From Heterobilharzia americana (taxonomy: Eukaryota; Platyhelminthes; Trematoda; Strigeidida; Schistosomatidae), in contig OX104128.1 in NCBI GenBank assembly GCA_944470555.2, positions 47,041,920 to 47,105,919 on the forward strand: a DNA stretch of 64,000 bases, read 5' to 3'. Positions 22,191 to 33,644 of this stretch are shown piece by piece. Positions within the stretch are counted from its first letter, which is position 1. Every line of letters begins with the position of its first letter. The position numbers and the translations under genes are program-made. The notes beneath the pieces were generated by a model, which was not told the DNA's origin, did no database searches, and saw only the letters and a program-made list of their open reading frames with translations.

Positions 22191-22510
22191 ATTCTTTGTG
22201 ACCACATATCTTCGAATTATCCTTCTTTCCCTATTCCTTCAACCTATTTGAAAGAACTGCTTTTATTATGTACTGATAAGGTTCATTTCACTTTCGAAGG
22301 TGAACACTTTCGGCAAATTGATGGTGTAGCCACGGGGAGTCCATTAGGACCGTTATTAGCTGATGTATATATGTCCCATACTGAACTAATGGCCCAAGAT
22401 TTAATCACCAATGTCACACTTTATAGGAGGTATGTGGATGATATCCTTGTAATATGTGACACAGATGAGCTTCTGTATGGATACCTTGATACTACTGCTG
22501 ATCCATGATG
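22191..22510 (+). mobile_element. Penelope-like element, RT core fragment
   Basis: Open plus-strand frame with YLKELLLLCTDKVHFTFEGE, then FRQIDGVATGSPLGPLLADV and YRRYVDDILVICDTDELL. The GSPLGP and catalytic YVDD motifs are intact. Only about 100 residues remain. It meets the minus-strand GIY-YIG segment head-to-head at about 22190, as if one element had been inverted internally. Confidence 0.85.
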
Positions 22511-22529
22511 TAACACTGATCTCGGTGAC

Positions 22530-22725
22530 TAACAGAGGACTCCAGTACTGGCGTTTTGTTCTATTTGGTACTCGGCTGAGTGGATAACGTTGTGCCAGTT
22601 TAAGCGATGGGTACTTAGTTCGATCTACAGTGGGACCCATATCACTCACTGAGGTGCTGCTGCATCCAGCTGACGAGTCCCGAATAGGACGAAGCGCGCG
22701 TCCTGATAGTCGACGAGATCAATAT
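22530..22725. repeat. Smα-like hammerhead SINE (locus A5)
   Basis: A minus hammerhead remnant is followed by a plus tRNA-like head (GTGGATAACG.., B-box-like AGTTCGATCTAC) and the plus hammerhead 22664-22708. Confidence 0.65.
22664..22708 (+). ncRNA. Hammerhead ribozyme, class A, near-complete core
   Basis: CTGACGA (22670-22676), helix II GTCC/GGAC (22677-22690), GAAG (A15.1 to G, which can still form a wobble with U16.1), CGCGCGTC and cleavage after 22702. Helix I keeps only three pairs (ATCCAG against CTGATA). Confidence 0.55.
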
Positions 22726-23739
22726 GTACTGAGTGTAATTTATAGCTGTAAATGAGGTTTTCAAAAGGAATCTAACTCTTAAAATTATTGATCAAAAGTC
22801 TGCCCATAATGATTAGTTCTTATTTTGGTAATAATTTGAACAAGATTACTGCCCGTTATCACATCAACGGTCGGAATGTTTTCCCAATAATTTACTGAGA
22901 CAAAAGCTTACCATTGTTTGTAAACTTCTCATATGAAATATATTTATAATACATTATTCCATTCGACAATACAGAATCTTCTCATCGACATACTCAAATC
23001 CTTGTAGGAATACAGTGCTAGCTGTAATTTTGAGGATAATTTTGGTGAGAAACTGATTACTCTGCCTTGGTAGTTCTGACTAACATTAAGGTGGTCTTCG
23101 AAAACAGATAATGAGTGTTCACATTCATATGGGCAAGTTTTACAATGTATCTCTGTGTTTGCCACGAAATTGCCACCATGTACTCTGCATTTCGAAACAT
23201 TTTATTAAGAGTGGATTTGCTGTTCAAGGTATGACCTCGGGGAAACTATTTTATTTTAGGTGTGATTAAGAGACAGCATTTATTTAATTTCCTATGCTTC
23301 TAAGAAGTTGTAGTGTCTCGATATTCTTGTTGTTATCAAATAACAACAGTAAATTGGCTTATAAATGCTGTGTAAGTATTTAATACTTTGCGCTTAAGGT
23401 AGAAAACAAGTAATTATGGCGACGTTTTCAATCATACTTAACAGTTTCAGAAAGTATCCTTAGTTCAGTTCTTACATTTTTTTTCTATTTTATTCAGTTG
23501 CACTAATGACCATTCCAAAGGTTAACTTTAGGTTAGAATAGGCTGCCTTTAACAACCTTTTTATTTCATCTTATACATAGAGTTCCGATGACTAGCATAA
23601 ATAATGTCACCTGAAATTTTTCGTGGCCGAAGATAATTCACTGAGGTCAGTTGAAGCGATATTTTGTAAACAATCATCTCTCCATATATTTGGATATTTG
23701 GATAGGTACTTTTAACTGATATGCATCAAGATTAAAGGC
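22726..23739. other. Intron segment, unrecognised
   Basis: A minus-strand open frame at 22944-23165 (HCKTCPYECEHSLSVFEDHL) might be a retroelement scrap, but I cannot place it. Otherwise AT-rich and featureless. Confidence 0.35.
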
Positions 23740-23965
23740 TAAATGAATGTGATCAGTTATAGCTACTATTAGATATAGCTGACCACACACATTTAAATGA
23801 ATAAACACGATAGGATGTGACTTTATCTTTCACCTGTTCACAGAGCTTTGATTGGTATATACGCTTCGACTTTTCAATTATCCGAACCTTAGCTGCATAA
23901 TAGGTAGTTATCATTCTCTGCCCTACACTTCTTAACAATCTACTATTCTGTAATACATTCATTCG
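23740..23965 (-). mobile_element. Penelope-like GIY-YIG linker remnant
   Basis: The minus frame reads LLRSVGQRMITTYYAAKVRI, paralleling RLKSVISKTYYAAQLIIVET at 22090-22150, and then VTSYRVYSFKCV, the decayed start of the GIY-YIG domain. Short and degenerate. Confidence 0.6.
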
Positions 23966-25900
23966 GCTGATAATTGAAGTAGTTGAATATGGATAATCAC
24001 TTCTGATTTATTTAAAAGATTAAAATAAGTCATTCAAACCACATTTTGGATGGCCCAGAGAAGGGCCTTTGTTCCTTCACTTCCTGTCATGAAGTAGAAA
24101 TTCACTTCTGGTGCAGTTTGTCTTCATCGAAAATGTGAAAGTGAGTTGGGTACAGCTGTGGGAGTCAAAGATGCAAATTACCTGTTTTTTACGAAAATCC
24201 CTCTAATTGTCATTGACATTATCTTGCTGCTAGGGGCTGCCTCCACATGCAGGGCATTCTATACAAAAACTGCTTAGGTGTGGATTGCAGAATATATGGA
24301 ATGTAGCATGACAACGGCATGTTATCTATGTGCTGGCATGTGGAATGGAGGTTGGTGCTTCCTCACGTCCCTATTCAGTAACCTAATACCTGCAGCATGT
24401 TCATCACTCATTAAAAGGAGCATGCAAATCGAAGTTTCTACTGACTGTCATTCAGAAGAATTCATTGTAAGAGACATCACGGCGGTATTCCTTGTTTCCC
24501 CACATCCTATAATGTGTAACTGCGGATTTCGCGTGAAATACAACTCGTCATACAGGCACATAATTAAGTACTGCATGCAAAGAAATATCCCCTGAGACGC
24601 AGTTAACGTTTCGCTCCGTTGGCTGATGTGGGGGAATTAGCAGCACAACTTACCAGTGCAAAACTATATTCCACAATCAACCACATCCCTCGTCCCATCA
24701 AGAAGCCAACTTTAGATGGCAGTTTTACCATTCTTCAACGATGAACACCGATTCCGCACTGTCCTCCGGTTTGTAAGGCAAATTTTAGGTGGTAGGACAC
24801 CCATTCCGGTAGACACAAGTCCAGAACATCTCGCAGGACACAGTGTTTCAGGTGGTCCCGAAGAAGAAATGGAAGTGACAGCTGTAGTTGTGAGTACGAT
24901 CACGGTGGCAGACGGTGGGAGACCAATAACTCCATTTGGAACAGTTTTGCAGTCACCTATAACAGAAATTACTCATGTAGGAAATAACTTAACCGTGGAC
25001 TAGAAGCCAGTGCCGACCATCGAAGAGGGGCTATGGAGTTGGTCACTCGGAACTCTGAGGAGATGAACCATGTAGATGTAAACGAAGAGGAGGATTATAT
25101 CTACAGAGGAGTTTGTGAGGTATACTTCCAAAGTGATGAAACAACTTGCATTCCACATGGTCCTGCAACTTTTCATAACTGCCTACAACATCGTTTCAAG
25201 GGGAAGTTCCGTTATCGGTCAAATTACACTGAGCGAAGAGCGGATAACGCATATTGAACACATCTTGATTTTTCAATCATTTACCATAGTGTGCATAAAC
25301 AAAATAAACAGCATTAAAATGTAATACGTAGCGACAAAAAGGCAGCCAATAGAGATGTTTTCAAGTCATGATCAGATCATGTTCAGGTTCTGATGTATGC
25401 ATGTGCTGACATGAGAACCTGATTGGAGAAATTCGACGTTATACAAGAAATCTGATTGGCTCGTTTATGGCTTCACTTTCTGAGAGTTTTGTAAATACAT
25501 ATATGTCATGTATTTGCTTAATAAAAGTTGTCGCTGTTTTTGCGGTCACAGGCCTACTTTTGTCTTCTAATTTTGTGCGACTCAGTGGAGCAGAAGGCAC
25601 CGAGGGAGGTCAGTCGTAAAGGCATTCAGTTGAGGTGTCTATTGAGTCTCAGTATCATTATACCCACGCACGCAACCACCACTTGGTCACAACAAAATGC
25701 AGCCGTCCCGAATATCAGCAATGACCTTGTGCTCTTCAATTCAGCTCCCGTCAACTTCCGCCCCCAAGAAGTATTATCATAAAGCAGAGAATTTCAGAGA
25801 TGATTGTGAGTTAACAGCCACCGAGTTACTGTCCAGAAACCTTCTAAGAACTTTGCGAGCACGAACACCCGACAAGAACACTTCAGGGATATTCTACGAA
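23966..25900. other. Unrecognised segment, possible decayed LTR or other transposon
   Basis: Open plus frames at 24278-24595, 24716-25003 and 25033-25257 are 70-105 codons long and follow each other closely, but match no family I know. A terminal-repeat-like stretch at 25370-25560 includes an AATAAAAG polyadenylation-type signal near 25520. This could be a mobile element with relics of two genes; no RT, integrase or transposase motif was found. Confidence 0.3.
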
Positions 25901-25934
25901 ATATATATTCAAAACAAACAGGACTGACCTTCTT

Positions 25935-26200
25935 GTCACTACACCACGCTCCATAAAGATCGATTCGTTTTCGGTTACAACACTTTCGATAGTATCGTCG
26001 CTCATCCTGAGAATAAACCAACTCCTCGTCAGTTTGCTCCGTTTTATAGTACTTTTCGATTTCATGCAACCAATAACAGGACGTTTCCTCGTCCATTTTG
26101 ATTGGACAACAAGTGACACGGAGTGAAGGAGAAGGGGTAGAAAATAACTTTAAAGAATTATTACCGTGATCCAAATGTATTTCCAATATAGCAGGAGATA
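25935..26200 (-). repeat. Dispersed repeat G, copy 1
   Basis: About 240 bp shared with 47470-47700, both in the same orientation: AACTCCTCGTCAGTTTGCTC, TACTTTTCGATTTCATG and CGTCCATTTTGATTGGACAA. The minus frame conserves CYWLHEIEKY and KTEQTDEELVY in both copies, suggesting an ancestral coding region. Function unknown. Confidence 0.6.
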
Positions 26201-27000
26201 ACAAGTATTAGGAGAAAATTTGTACTCAATATTTATGCACATTAAGCCTTGGTATTAAATGTTCTGGAGATAAGAGGCTCGTTAGATTATCTAAATGCAC
26301 CGCTTGAAACATAAACACATAGTAATTGTTTGTTGTAAGGCCTATGAATGAATAAACGGAGGTCATATAGAGTTTATCTGAACATTCGAAACCTGGTTCC
26401 TGACTAACTTTCAGCTAAAGGTGTGATTACACATCCTTATCCATCAACAGTGGAATCACTGATCATGTACTTGCGTGGCTTCATAAGCAAATGACCTCAA
26501 CTGGTTCGATAAGTTCAGATATCCATCTACTGACAAACATCCATCTTCATCGGCTGCCAAACGTCTGTTACAAACTAGTCGTACGATACACATTATAACA
26601 GCTCTTTAAGGTATTACATAAAAGTTTTATGACAGGCTAGACTTTCTATAGGTTGACATTAGATATAGTTTGTATTTGTGTAAGTCACTGAGTGTTTGAA
26701 ATGAAATGATTCCAACGTTTCAAACGGAAGTCTGCTCCGAGCTTCTTCAGGGAAAAGCTTAGGTAACATGCGTAAGAACATAAGAGTCTATTACAAAGAA
26801 AAGATGATCATTTAACCGCATACATTTTCAAGTAATTCCAGCAATTTAGTCTTATATAAATAGGGTTTTCAAGTGGTTCTAGGTGAAAAAATCCACAAGC
26901 ATATGAGCAAGTGAAAGTGGAAGTATCAGTGAGAGGAATAAACCTTTTTCCTTTAATTCATGTCTCAAAGAACATACGATTGCTACTTTTTTAAATGAAC
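26201..27000. other. Intron segment, nothing recognised
   Basis: AT-rich sequence with only short open frames and no repeat boundaries seen. Confidence 0.4.
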
Positions 27001-27090
27001 TTTTCAGTCAGGTTGAAAAGACTGCAGAGAAGAAAGTGAAATGGAGACGCGCTGCTGAAGCCCTATGTTCCACTAGGATCCCAAAGGACA
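27001..27090 (+). mobile_element. RTE-clade LINE, 3' end only
   Basis: About 90 bp matching the extreme 3' end of the other RTE copies (GGTTGAAAAGACTGCAGAGA, CTAGGATCCCAAAGGACAAG), followed by an (ACT)n/(AAT)n tail. A severely 5'-truncated insertion. Confidence 0.8.
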
Positions 27091-27134
27091 AGTACTACTA
27101 CTACTACTAATAATAATAATAATTACTAATATTA
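27091..27134. repeat. (ACT)n/(AAT)n microsatellite
   Basis: Trinucleotide tail of the RTE insertion that continues as AAT repeats up to the left end of the foldback element. Confidence 0.8.
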
Positions 27135-27953
27135 GTGAAACGGACCCTAATGTAGTTGTACAAACGTCGTTTACACCCATCTAAAGGCCTGTTGGAGAGG
27201 TATTTTAAAATTTGTTGAGGGATTAGCCATAAGGTGGTTTAGGCCACCTTTATTTTCAAAAATAATTTGTCATCACATTAAACCTCTCTTGGTAAACTTG
27301 GTTTTTGAAGCCAAGGTTATTGTACTATTAGATTTTTGTTGTTGCTTTATTGACCTTTGTTGTTATTTTGACCTCCTTCTTGTTTGAACGATAATCAGTT
27401 TCCTATGTCTTAAATGCAGTTTTTCAAATCAATAACAAGGACGTGTGTGGTCAGATTGCGCTGCGCAAATACAGAGTGGCTTTAAAGGCCATCCTAGCAA
27501 CTTATCAAACAATGAACGTATCCGAAACACTTTTTCAAAACAATTTTTGGGAAAACAATAAGGCGTAACCTGTCTGAATGGCCACCCTAACAACAACTGA
27601 AATAACCAATCAAACTCTTTTATTTTATAAAAATCTGGGGTGACTTCAAAGGCCACCACAGTAACAACTGAAATGACCAATCAGGCCTAGGCATTTCGTC
27701 TAGAAAGTACTTTTCCATAAAATAAAAGAATGAAATTGCCTGACTCAACAAATATTTACCAAGTACAGTAACCTTGGCTTCAAAAACCGAGTTTACCAAG
27801 GGAGGTTTAATGTGATGACAAATTATTTTTGAAAATAAAGGTGGCCTAAACCTCCTTATGGCTAATCACTCAACAAATTTTAAAATACCTCTCCAACAGG
27901 CCTTTAGATGGGTGTAAACGACGTTTGTACAACTACATTAGGGTCCGTTTCAC
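27135..27953. mobile_element. Foldback (long-TIR) element, about 820 bp
   Basis: The left arm (27135-27328) and right arm (27762-27953) are inverted copies of about 190 bp, beginning GTGAAACGGACCCTAATGTA and ending at CAAGGTTA(C/T)TGTACT. The arms match closely, with scattered substitutions. The interior (27470-27700) holds palindromic MITE-like sequences (GTGGCTTTAAAGGCCATCCT; AATAACCAATCAAAC). No transposase; non-autonomous. Inserted in an AAT tract. Confidence 0.8.
27470..27700. repeat. MITE-like copies nested in foldback element
   Basis: Two or three partial copies of the MITE family (GGCTTTAAAGGCCATCCTAG at 27479; GACTTCAAAGGCCACCACAG near 27643; AACAACTGAAATAACCAATC near 27592) lie between the long arms. 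Confidence 0.6.
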
Positions 27954-27954
27954 A

Positions 27955-28024
<70 letters not shown>

Positions 28025-28042
28025 GTAATAATAATAATAATA
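27955..28042. repeat. (AAT)n microsatellite
   Basis: About 88 bp of AAT repeats with one AGT interruption. It causes runs of Ile or Tyr codons in all frames, which are not genes. Confidence 0.95.
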
Positions 28043-28044
28043 TG

Positions 28045-28220
28045 GTTGATTGTGGCTAGCGGAAGAATCCAAGACGCGCGTTTCGTCCCGTTTGGGACAC
28101 GTAACCTGGATGTACTTGCACCCAAGTGATTTTGTTCCAACTGAAACTAGAAACATGTACGCGTCGCTTCAAACACCAAGGCGTTATCCACTATGCCATG
28201 GAGGAGCTGTAGCTACGTCT
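28045..28220 (-). repeat. Smα-like hammerhead SINE, minus strand (locus A6)
   Basis: The minus hammerhead (28056-28110) retains GAAA, CGCGCGTC and helix II GTCCC/GGGAC, but the CTGANGA box is destroyed (GTTACGT). It is followed by the minus tRNA-like head (complement of TAGTGGATAACGCC). Confidence 0.65.
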
Positions 28221-28286
28221 TGTAAAACGGGTAGTGGTTATTATTTTATATTCATATACTTTTTATTCTCCTTTGATTTGCTGGCA

Positions 28287-30375
28287 CTGAAACCGTAATG
28301 TTCAAGCAGTTGCCTGCCAAATTAATTCTCGGTCGACGCTGTCGAAGGCCTTTTCAAAGTCGATGAAGTTGAGGTAAAGGTACAGTGGACTGCCATTCTA
28401 TGCTCTGTTCTATGATGATGCGTATTGTAGCGTTACAATCTGATCAGCACATAATTTCTAATCCCTAAAGCCGGCCAGCCAGCCAGCCAATTCCGGTCGT
28501 AATTTTGAATCCAGCTCATCTTTTAGTCACTCCAGGATAATCCGGCTTGATATTTTTCTTGAAGTGGACAGGAGCATGATTCCGTGCCAGTTCTTGCAAA
28601 CACTAAAGTCACCCTTCTTTGGGAGTTTGACAAGGTAGCCCTTCTTCCAATCAATGGGAAGGTACCTTTCCTTCCCTCCTTCCTTCCTTCCTTCCTTCAT
28701 ACTAAACCTTCTGCAATAGTGGTGTGAGCATGTCCGCTGTTGTCTCTGAGTCTGTTCTCAGTGCCTCTGACAGGATTCCATCTGGTCATGCTGCTTTCCC
28801 GCATTTCAGCAGCTTTATGAGTTTCAAGACTTCGGCTTTACCGGAGGGCCTGGATTCACTGGCAGTTCTGTGGCTGGGCTGCAGGTGGTATTTCTGGACT
28901 AGTTGCAGGTGGTGGTGGTGGTGGTGGTAGTAGTCGATTCAAGAATTTTCTGAAGTGGTCATCCCATCGTTTCCTTTGCTTCTCCTCTTCGGCGTTAGCT
29001 AGGTTTCATTCACTATCTTTCATTGGCTTCGTCCACGTTGATCTCTTCCCTCCCAGATAGTAATCTGGTTATTTGATATAGTGTTGTCAGGTCTCTATCT
29101 CGCCTACCTGCATTCTGTTCTCCTTCACTTGCCAGTGTGTCGTAGAAGTGTCTCTTGTCTTTCTCTGCACTCTTCTTCACTTCTTTGTCCAGTGTGGTGT
29201 TTTATAGGTTTTGCTTAGTTCCTCTTTTCTTTGTTCATCCCTGCACTGCACTGCACTGCACTGGACTGGTTCATCTTCTGCTTCACCACCTTCCTATCCC
29301 TCCTCTATCACATCCATTGTATCTGTGTCGATCCTTTCCTTGTCTTGCTTCCTCTTCCTTCCCAACACAGTAATGCAGATTTCCTTCCACGTCTCTTTCA
29401 AAGAGTTCCAGTGTTCATCCACTCAGGTTCCTTAATGGATGTTGTTTAGTGTCACCCATTTTGTCTTGATGACTGATGTGAAGATGTCCTTTGTAGTTTC
29501 GTCCTTCAGTTATTGTTCTCGGTGTTCAACTTCAACTGTGGTCTATCATCACCAACTTGTGTGAAGGCTTTCAACTTGATTTTGAAGGTGGTTATGTTTC
29601 TTGTACTAGATGGTGAGTGATGTGAACCTACATCTGCTCTCCTTCTTCATCTGATATGATCTGATCTGATCTGATCCTGTGTCCAGTAGGCTGCATCTCC
29701 TCTTATTTCAGATTGAGATGAAGTCGATCTGATTTCTAGTGTATCCATTTGACAAAATCAAATCCATGTCCCTCCCTGCCTTGAGAATATCCTCGTGTTT
29801 GTACACACTACCTCCAATCACCAAATCATTAAATGTGCAGAAGTCTGCAAACAGTCCTCCATTCTCACTCGTCATTTCACTGAGTGCTTCTCTACCCATG
29901 GTTAGTTCTCTTCCTGTGTTGTCCCCTCCCAATTTGGCATTCATGTCACCCCACCCATTAGAATTTTGATGTCGCCACCTAGGATAGAGTCTTGTCCAGT
30001 GCTGATTGCAGTTGTCTGTAGAGTTCCTCCTTCCTCTCTTGTTCTGCGTCTGCATTATTTGTAGGTGTGTTGCGTGGCATTTTATGATTGTGACTTTCCT
30101 TCCTTTCGAGTTGAATCATGCTGTCATGACCCTGATCCTGTTGGGAGAGATTGTTTCCCACTGCATGACAGCTGTCGATGCTCATTGGGGATGTCATGGT
30201 GGCCACTCGAAAACTCAGTGTGCTCGTGGTTGTCGTCTGGGTGACAGTATTGGAGTAGATTATTGACTCCTCTCCAGTTGACAGTTTGGAGAGTCTATTT
30301 CCATTCCATCTGCAGATTCCTCGCAGATCTCTAGGACTTCTATGCTTTACCTTCTCATCTCTTTTGGAATCTGGG
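28287..30375 (-). mobile_element. RTE-clade LINE segment, inverted-repeat arm A
   Basis: Minus-strand RTE sequence covering the end of the APE endonuclease and the first part of the RT. Near 29780-29960 it encodes GWGDMNAKLGGDNTG and DLILSNGYTRNQIDF, the APE C-terminal part. It is almost identical, base for base, to 40489-42579 on the plus strand: positions in the two arms add to about 70,864, including the same stops and simple-repeat expansions. It lacks both the 5' and 3' ends of the element, unlike a normal LINE copy. Confidence 0.9.
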
Positions 30376-30389
30376 TGGCCTTCTCTCTC

Positions 30390-31080
30390 TCTTCACGGTA
30401 TCGCCACTATCATTCCTAACATTATTATTGCTACTATTCACATTTGTGTTACTAATATTGGTCATATTTTTTTTGCTATTCGTAAGGAACTCTTGAATTA
30501 ATTTGAGAGGGTAATTGTTGTTGAGTTAGGTAACCTTAATGTATTTCATTCCTTGTCTCATATCTTCGGTTTTACTAGTAAGTTTTTTGGCTCTGTTACT
30601 TAGACACTTTGCTGAACCAACTTTTTCTAACATAGGGTGAGACGATTTGAAGTCTGAGCAACGATTCAAGTGCGGTTTTATATGGACACAAGTGCATAAA
30701 CTCCTATTTTGTTTTCGTTTTATTGTCAATCTATCATCATTTCGTCTTCACCATTTTCTAGTTGATAGATGAAATGGATTGCGTTGACTACTGAATTTGT
30801 AGGTGTGAAGAGACTATGTATGTGCTCTGATTTCGACACTGTGAATGTCTCGTCTGCATATCGGGACCATACTTTTGAAGCAGGACTAAATGTTTCGACA
30901 GCCATCCTTTCCCAACTATCCATAAATCTGTCTGCGAAGATAGAGGATATTGGTGATCCCATGGCAATTCATTCTGTTTCTTTGTACATTTTATTCTGAA
31001 ACTTAAATATTGTGGGAGTTAGGTATAACTGTACTCCTAACACGATCTCATCTACTTGAACCTAAGTTCGGTTAAATTAT
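30390..31080 (-). mobile_element. Penelope-like element, RT core
   Basis: Reads on minus from about 31075 to 30720: LTPTIFKFQNKMYKE, IAMGSPISSIFADRFMDSWE, then WSRYADETFTVSKSEHIHSL. The catalytic box is YADE rather than YVDD/YADD, so this copy would be inactive. The linker and start of the endonuclease region run down to 30390, where it abuts RTE arm A. Confidence 0.8.
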
Positions 31081-31548
31081 CATCGTTATTGTTATTAAAC
31101 CTTTTTCATGAGAAAACAATGTGTTTCAAAATAAACGGAAATTGAGCCTACTATATACAGTCTAATGATAGAATATTTGCTATTCCTTTGGAATTCACGT
31201 ATATTTAGTTCTAAATACAGTAACTGGGCATTATGTTATGCAATACTATTCTGATGCTGATAGGATAGCATACGAAAATCAAAAATCTTAAGAGATTCAA
31301 AGAGTAGTACTTGTTTAGAGAAACTAAAACAACTATTTATATAGAATGAAGTAGGTTTTCATTGATTGAATATTCTTGTGTGACATACACAGTGAAACTC
31401 TAACTCATAATTTTATTGGAAAAAAAAGATTATGGATTTTTACTAGAAAGCGTTTATTGTTCTAGTGCTTTTTCCTTATGAACAACTAAATTTTATTTCA
31501 TTTAACATAGCTCATTTTATCCCTTTTATTTTTAAAAATATTCTGTAG
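31081..31548. other. Intron segment, nothing recognised
   Basis: AT-rich stretch before exon 9. Confidence 0.4.
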
Positions 31549-31643
31549 TCTTCTTTATCAAAAGCGCCAAGAATTAAGTGATAAAGCCAATAAATTAACA
31601 AATGGTCTGGATAAAATTGATGAGACGCGCAAAAAGGTTGAAG
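31549..31643 (+). CDS. DNAH2: DNAH2 exon 9: start of stalk helix CC1
   Basis: A small 95-nt exon, acceptor TTCTGTAG at 31548 and donor GTAATG at 31644. One base completes a Phe codon begun in exon 8 and one base is carried out. It encodes LLYQKRQELSDKANKLTNGL followed by DKIDETRKKVE, a charged helix matching the first heptads of stalk coiled coil 1. It lies inside the spacer of the 2.1-kb inverted repeat described in findings. Confidence 0.9.
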
Positions 31644-31689
31644 GTAATGAAGTTTTAAACCTTTACAATCATTTTTATGATCATTTGGT

Positions 31690-32095
31690 TAGGTGATTGA
31701 AAGCGAAATGAAAATTCGGACCGCAGCCGGATTCGAAACAGCGACCATCGGGTTTCCGGCTCGATATTCTTCCAACTGAGCTACGAGGTTCGACTGCTGA
31801 CCAGACTTTTATTTCATTTCAGTAATATGATACTCCCCCTCTCTGATTCAGTTGGACTGGGATGAGAAGTCCGGACTAGGCAGCCAGTGTGAATACTATC
31901 AAGCGGTTGTAACGCGTCACGAATTCATATGGTAGTCGGGAAAAACCCTTGGTGATTGAAGTGAAATAGAAATCTGGTCAGCAGTCGGACCTCGTAGCTC
32001 GGTTAGTAGGCCAGCGGACCGAAAAGCCGGTTGTGGCTGGTTCGAATCCGGCTGCGGTCCAACTTTTCATTTCACCTTCAATCATCACCCAGTAT
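31690..32095. repeat. SINE with two inverted tRNA-like ends (type 2), copy 1
   Basis: The left end is a minus tRNA-like unit (complement includes GTAGCTCAGTTGGAAGAATA and a B-box-like GTTTCGAATCCGGCTGCGG). The right end is a plus unit (ACCTCGTAGCTCGGTTAGTA ... GGTTCGAATCCGGCTGCGG at about 32039-32057). The middle, AGTCCGGACTAGGCAGCCAG, is shared with the copy at 37.5-37.9 kb. Confidence 0.7.
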
Positions 32096-32149
32096 CAAAC
32101 ATTTTCGTGCCGTCCCACACGTTCTTTAAATTAACGTGAATTAATTTGA

Positions 32150-32350
32150 TTGGTGTTGACTAGCAGAGAAGTCTAAGATGCATGGTTCTTGCTGATTAAA
32201 ACTCGCTATCTGTATGTACCTGAATCTCAATGAATGACGCAAGCTCATCAGCTAGTGCTTCAAACACCTTAACTTTATCCACCAGGCTTCTGAGTCACCA
32301 CAACAACTTTTTATGTAACAGGTCGCATTATCCCCGTAACAAGTCGTAAG
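32150..32350 (-). repeat. Smα-like SINE remnant, minus strand (locus A7)
   Basis: Degenerate minus copy: GACTAGCAGAGAAGTCTAAG, TGTATGTACCTGAATCTCAA and a tRNA-like part (CTTTATCCACCAGGCTTC). The hammerhead core is lost. Confidence 0.45.
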
Positions 32351-32644
32351 TAGTATAAAATATGTGTCCTTGGCTCTCGTCCTAGCTATCGCTAGTCAGA
32401 TTACATCACAATTAATCTTCAAGTAATCTTAAAATATCTGCATAGCAGTCTATATGCCAGTAGAGACCGTTTAATTCAGCCCAAAACAACGGTTGAAAAG
32501 GAGGTACAAGTATCAATACATAATCATTTAAATGTAATTTGAGTAGTGAGCGATTGATTATGATTAATCCTCTACTACCGCAATGTCAGAAGTCAAGTTT
32601 CTTACATATTTTTTTGTTTAAGGTTTGTGAGGATTCTGTTTATT

Positions 32645-32960
32645 TTGTAGTAGTATTCATCATGGACTGAAATCAGCTGGAGAACCATTGGACACCCAAG
32701 ATGTCAACAATTTCTAATGAGAAGTCATGATGTATGAGGTCACTTATGTTGGAAGTGAAGTGGATGCTAACTGAAGACCTTGGTGGATAGTCACTCGGTA
32801 TCATGAATTGAAAGAATTAAGTAACTATGGATCTCTAAATGCTGACACAGCCTCTCTCGTGAGACCTGAATGTTTTAAGTTCAATCGGTAGCGGAGTTTT
32901 GGGTGTGTACGGCTGAGGAGTTACTTGATAAAATGAAAAAGTTATCCAACTGATGTCAGT
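32645..32960. repeat. Class-B SINE, decayed
   Basis: Contains ATTCATCATGGACTGAAATC, TTCTAATGAGAAGTCATGAT and GAAGTGAAGTGGATGCTAAC, which match 53.55-53.65 kb. The ribozyme segment is not recognisable here. Confidence 0.5.
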
Positions 32961-33640
32961 TCGTGATACTACCTTGACATATCTTATTCACAAGGAAAAA
33001 AGATTAACAAAAGAATGAAAAATAGTCGAAAGACTTAGGCCACTTACTTAAAGATGCGACAGCATCTAGGACTAGAATAGCAGATATTTAGTTTATCACA
33101 GAGATGGAGTACAACTTCATTTACACAAATGGCCTCGATTTTCAACCGTTTCACCCAGCCACCAAGCTTATATAGATGATACTAATAGTTTTCATCATTG
33201 GGTTTAGGTAAGACTATATAATTTTTAACATCTTAAGCTAAAAGTAATCTGCTACATAAGTATCCCAATTCGATTAGATAATTTTCTGGCTGCCGGAAAT
33301 CCTTGAATAGTTCAAAAGAGATCATTTTAAGTGTGCCATTGAGAAATTACATAAAAAGGGTGATGGTGAACACCTTTAGTGACTACTAATCATCGTGGCC
33401 AGTTCAAGTTAATGTGCGAATCTGAATAAAGTATACAAACACTTATCTCTATTATCGGTATGGTTCGATCTCACTTACGGAAAGAAGTGTTTATAGCATT
33501 AGTTTTTTCAGTAAATCTCACCGTTTTAAATCAATCAACAAGCAAGAAGATTAAAAGTTGTTTTATTAAACGACGGACCGTGTATTGTAGATTTAAAATA
33601 ACTACTCACTCGGTTGGTTTGACTTAACAATTTCTACTCT
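32961..33640. other. Intron segment, nothing recognised
   Basis: AT-rich sequence between SINE copies. Confidence 0.4.
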
Positions 33641-33644
33641 ACAT

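Noticed and set aside
27904..28156. Open frames with long Ile or Tyr runs
   Set aside because: They are translations of the (AAT)n microsatellite.
29708..30055. 115-codon frame as a host gene (also 40809-41156)
   Set aside because: It is the APE endonuclease part of an RTE element, frameshifted at both sides.
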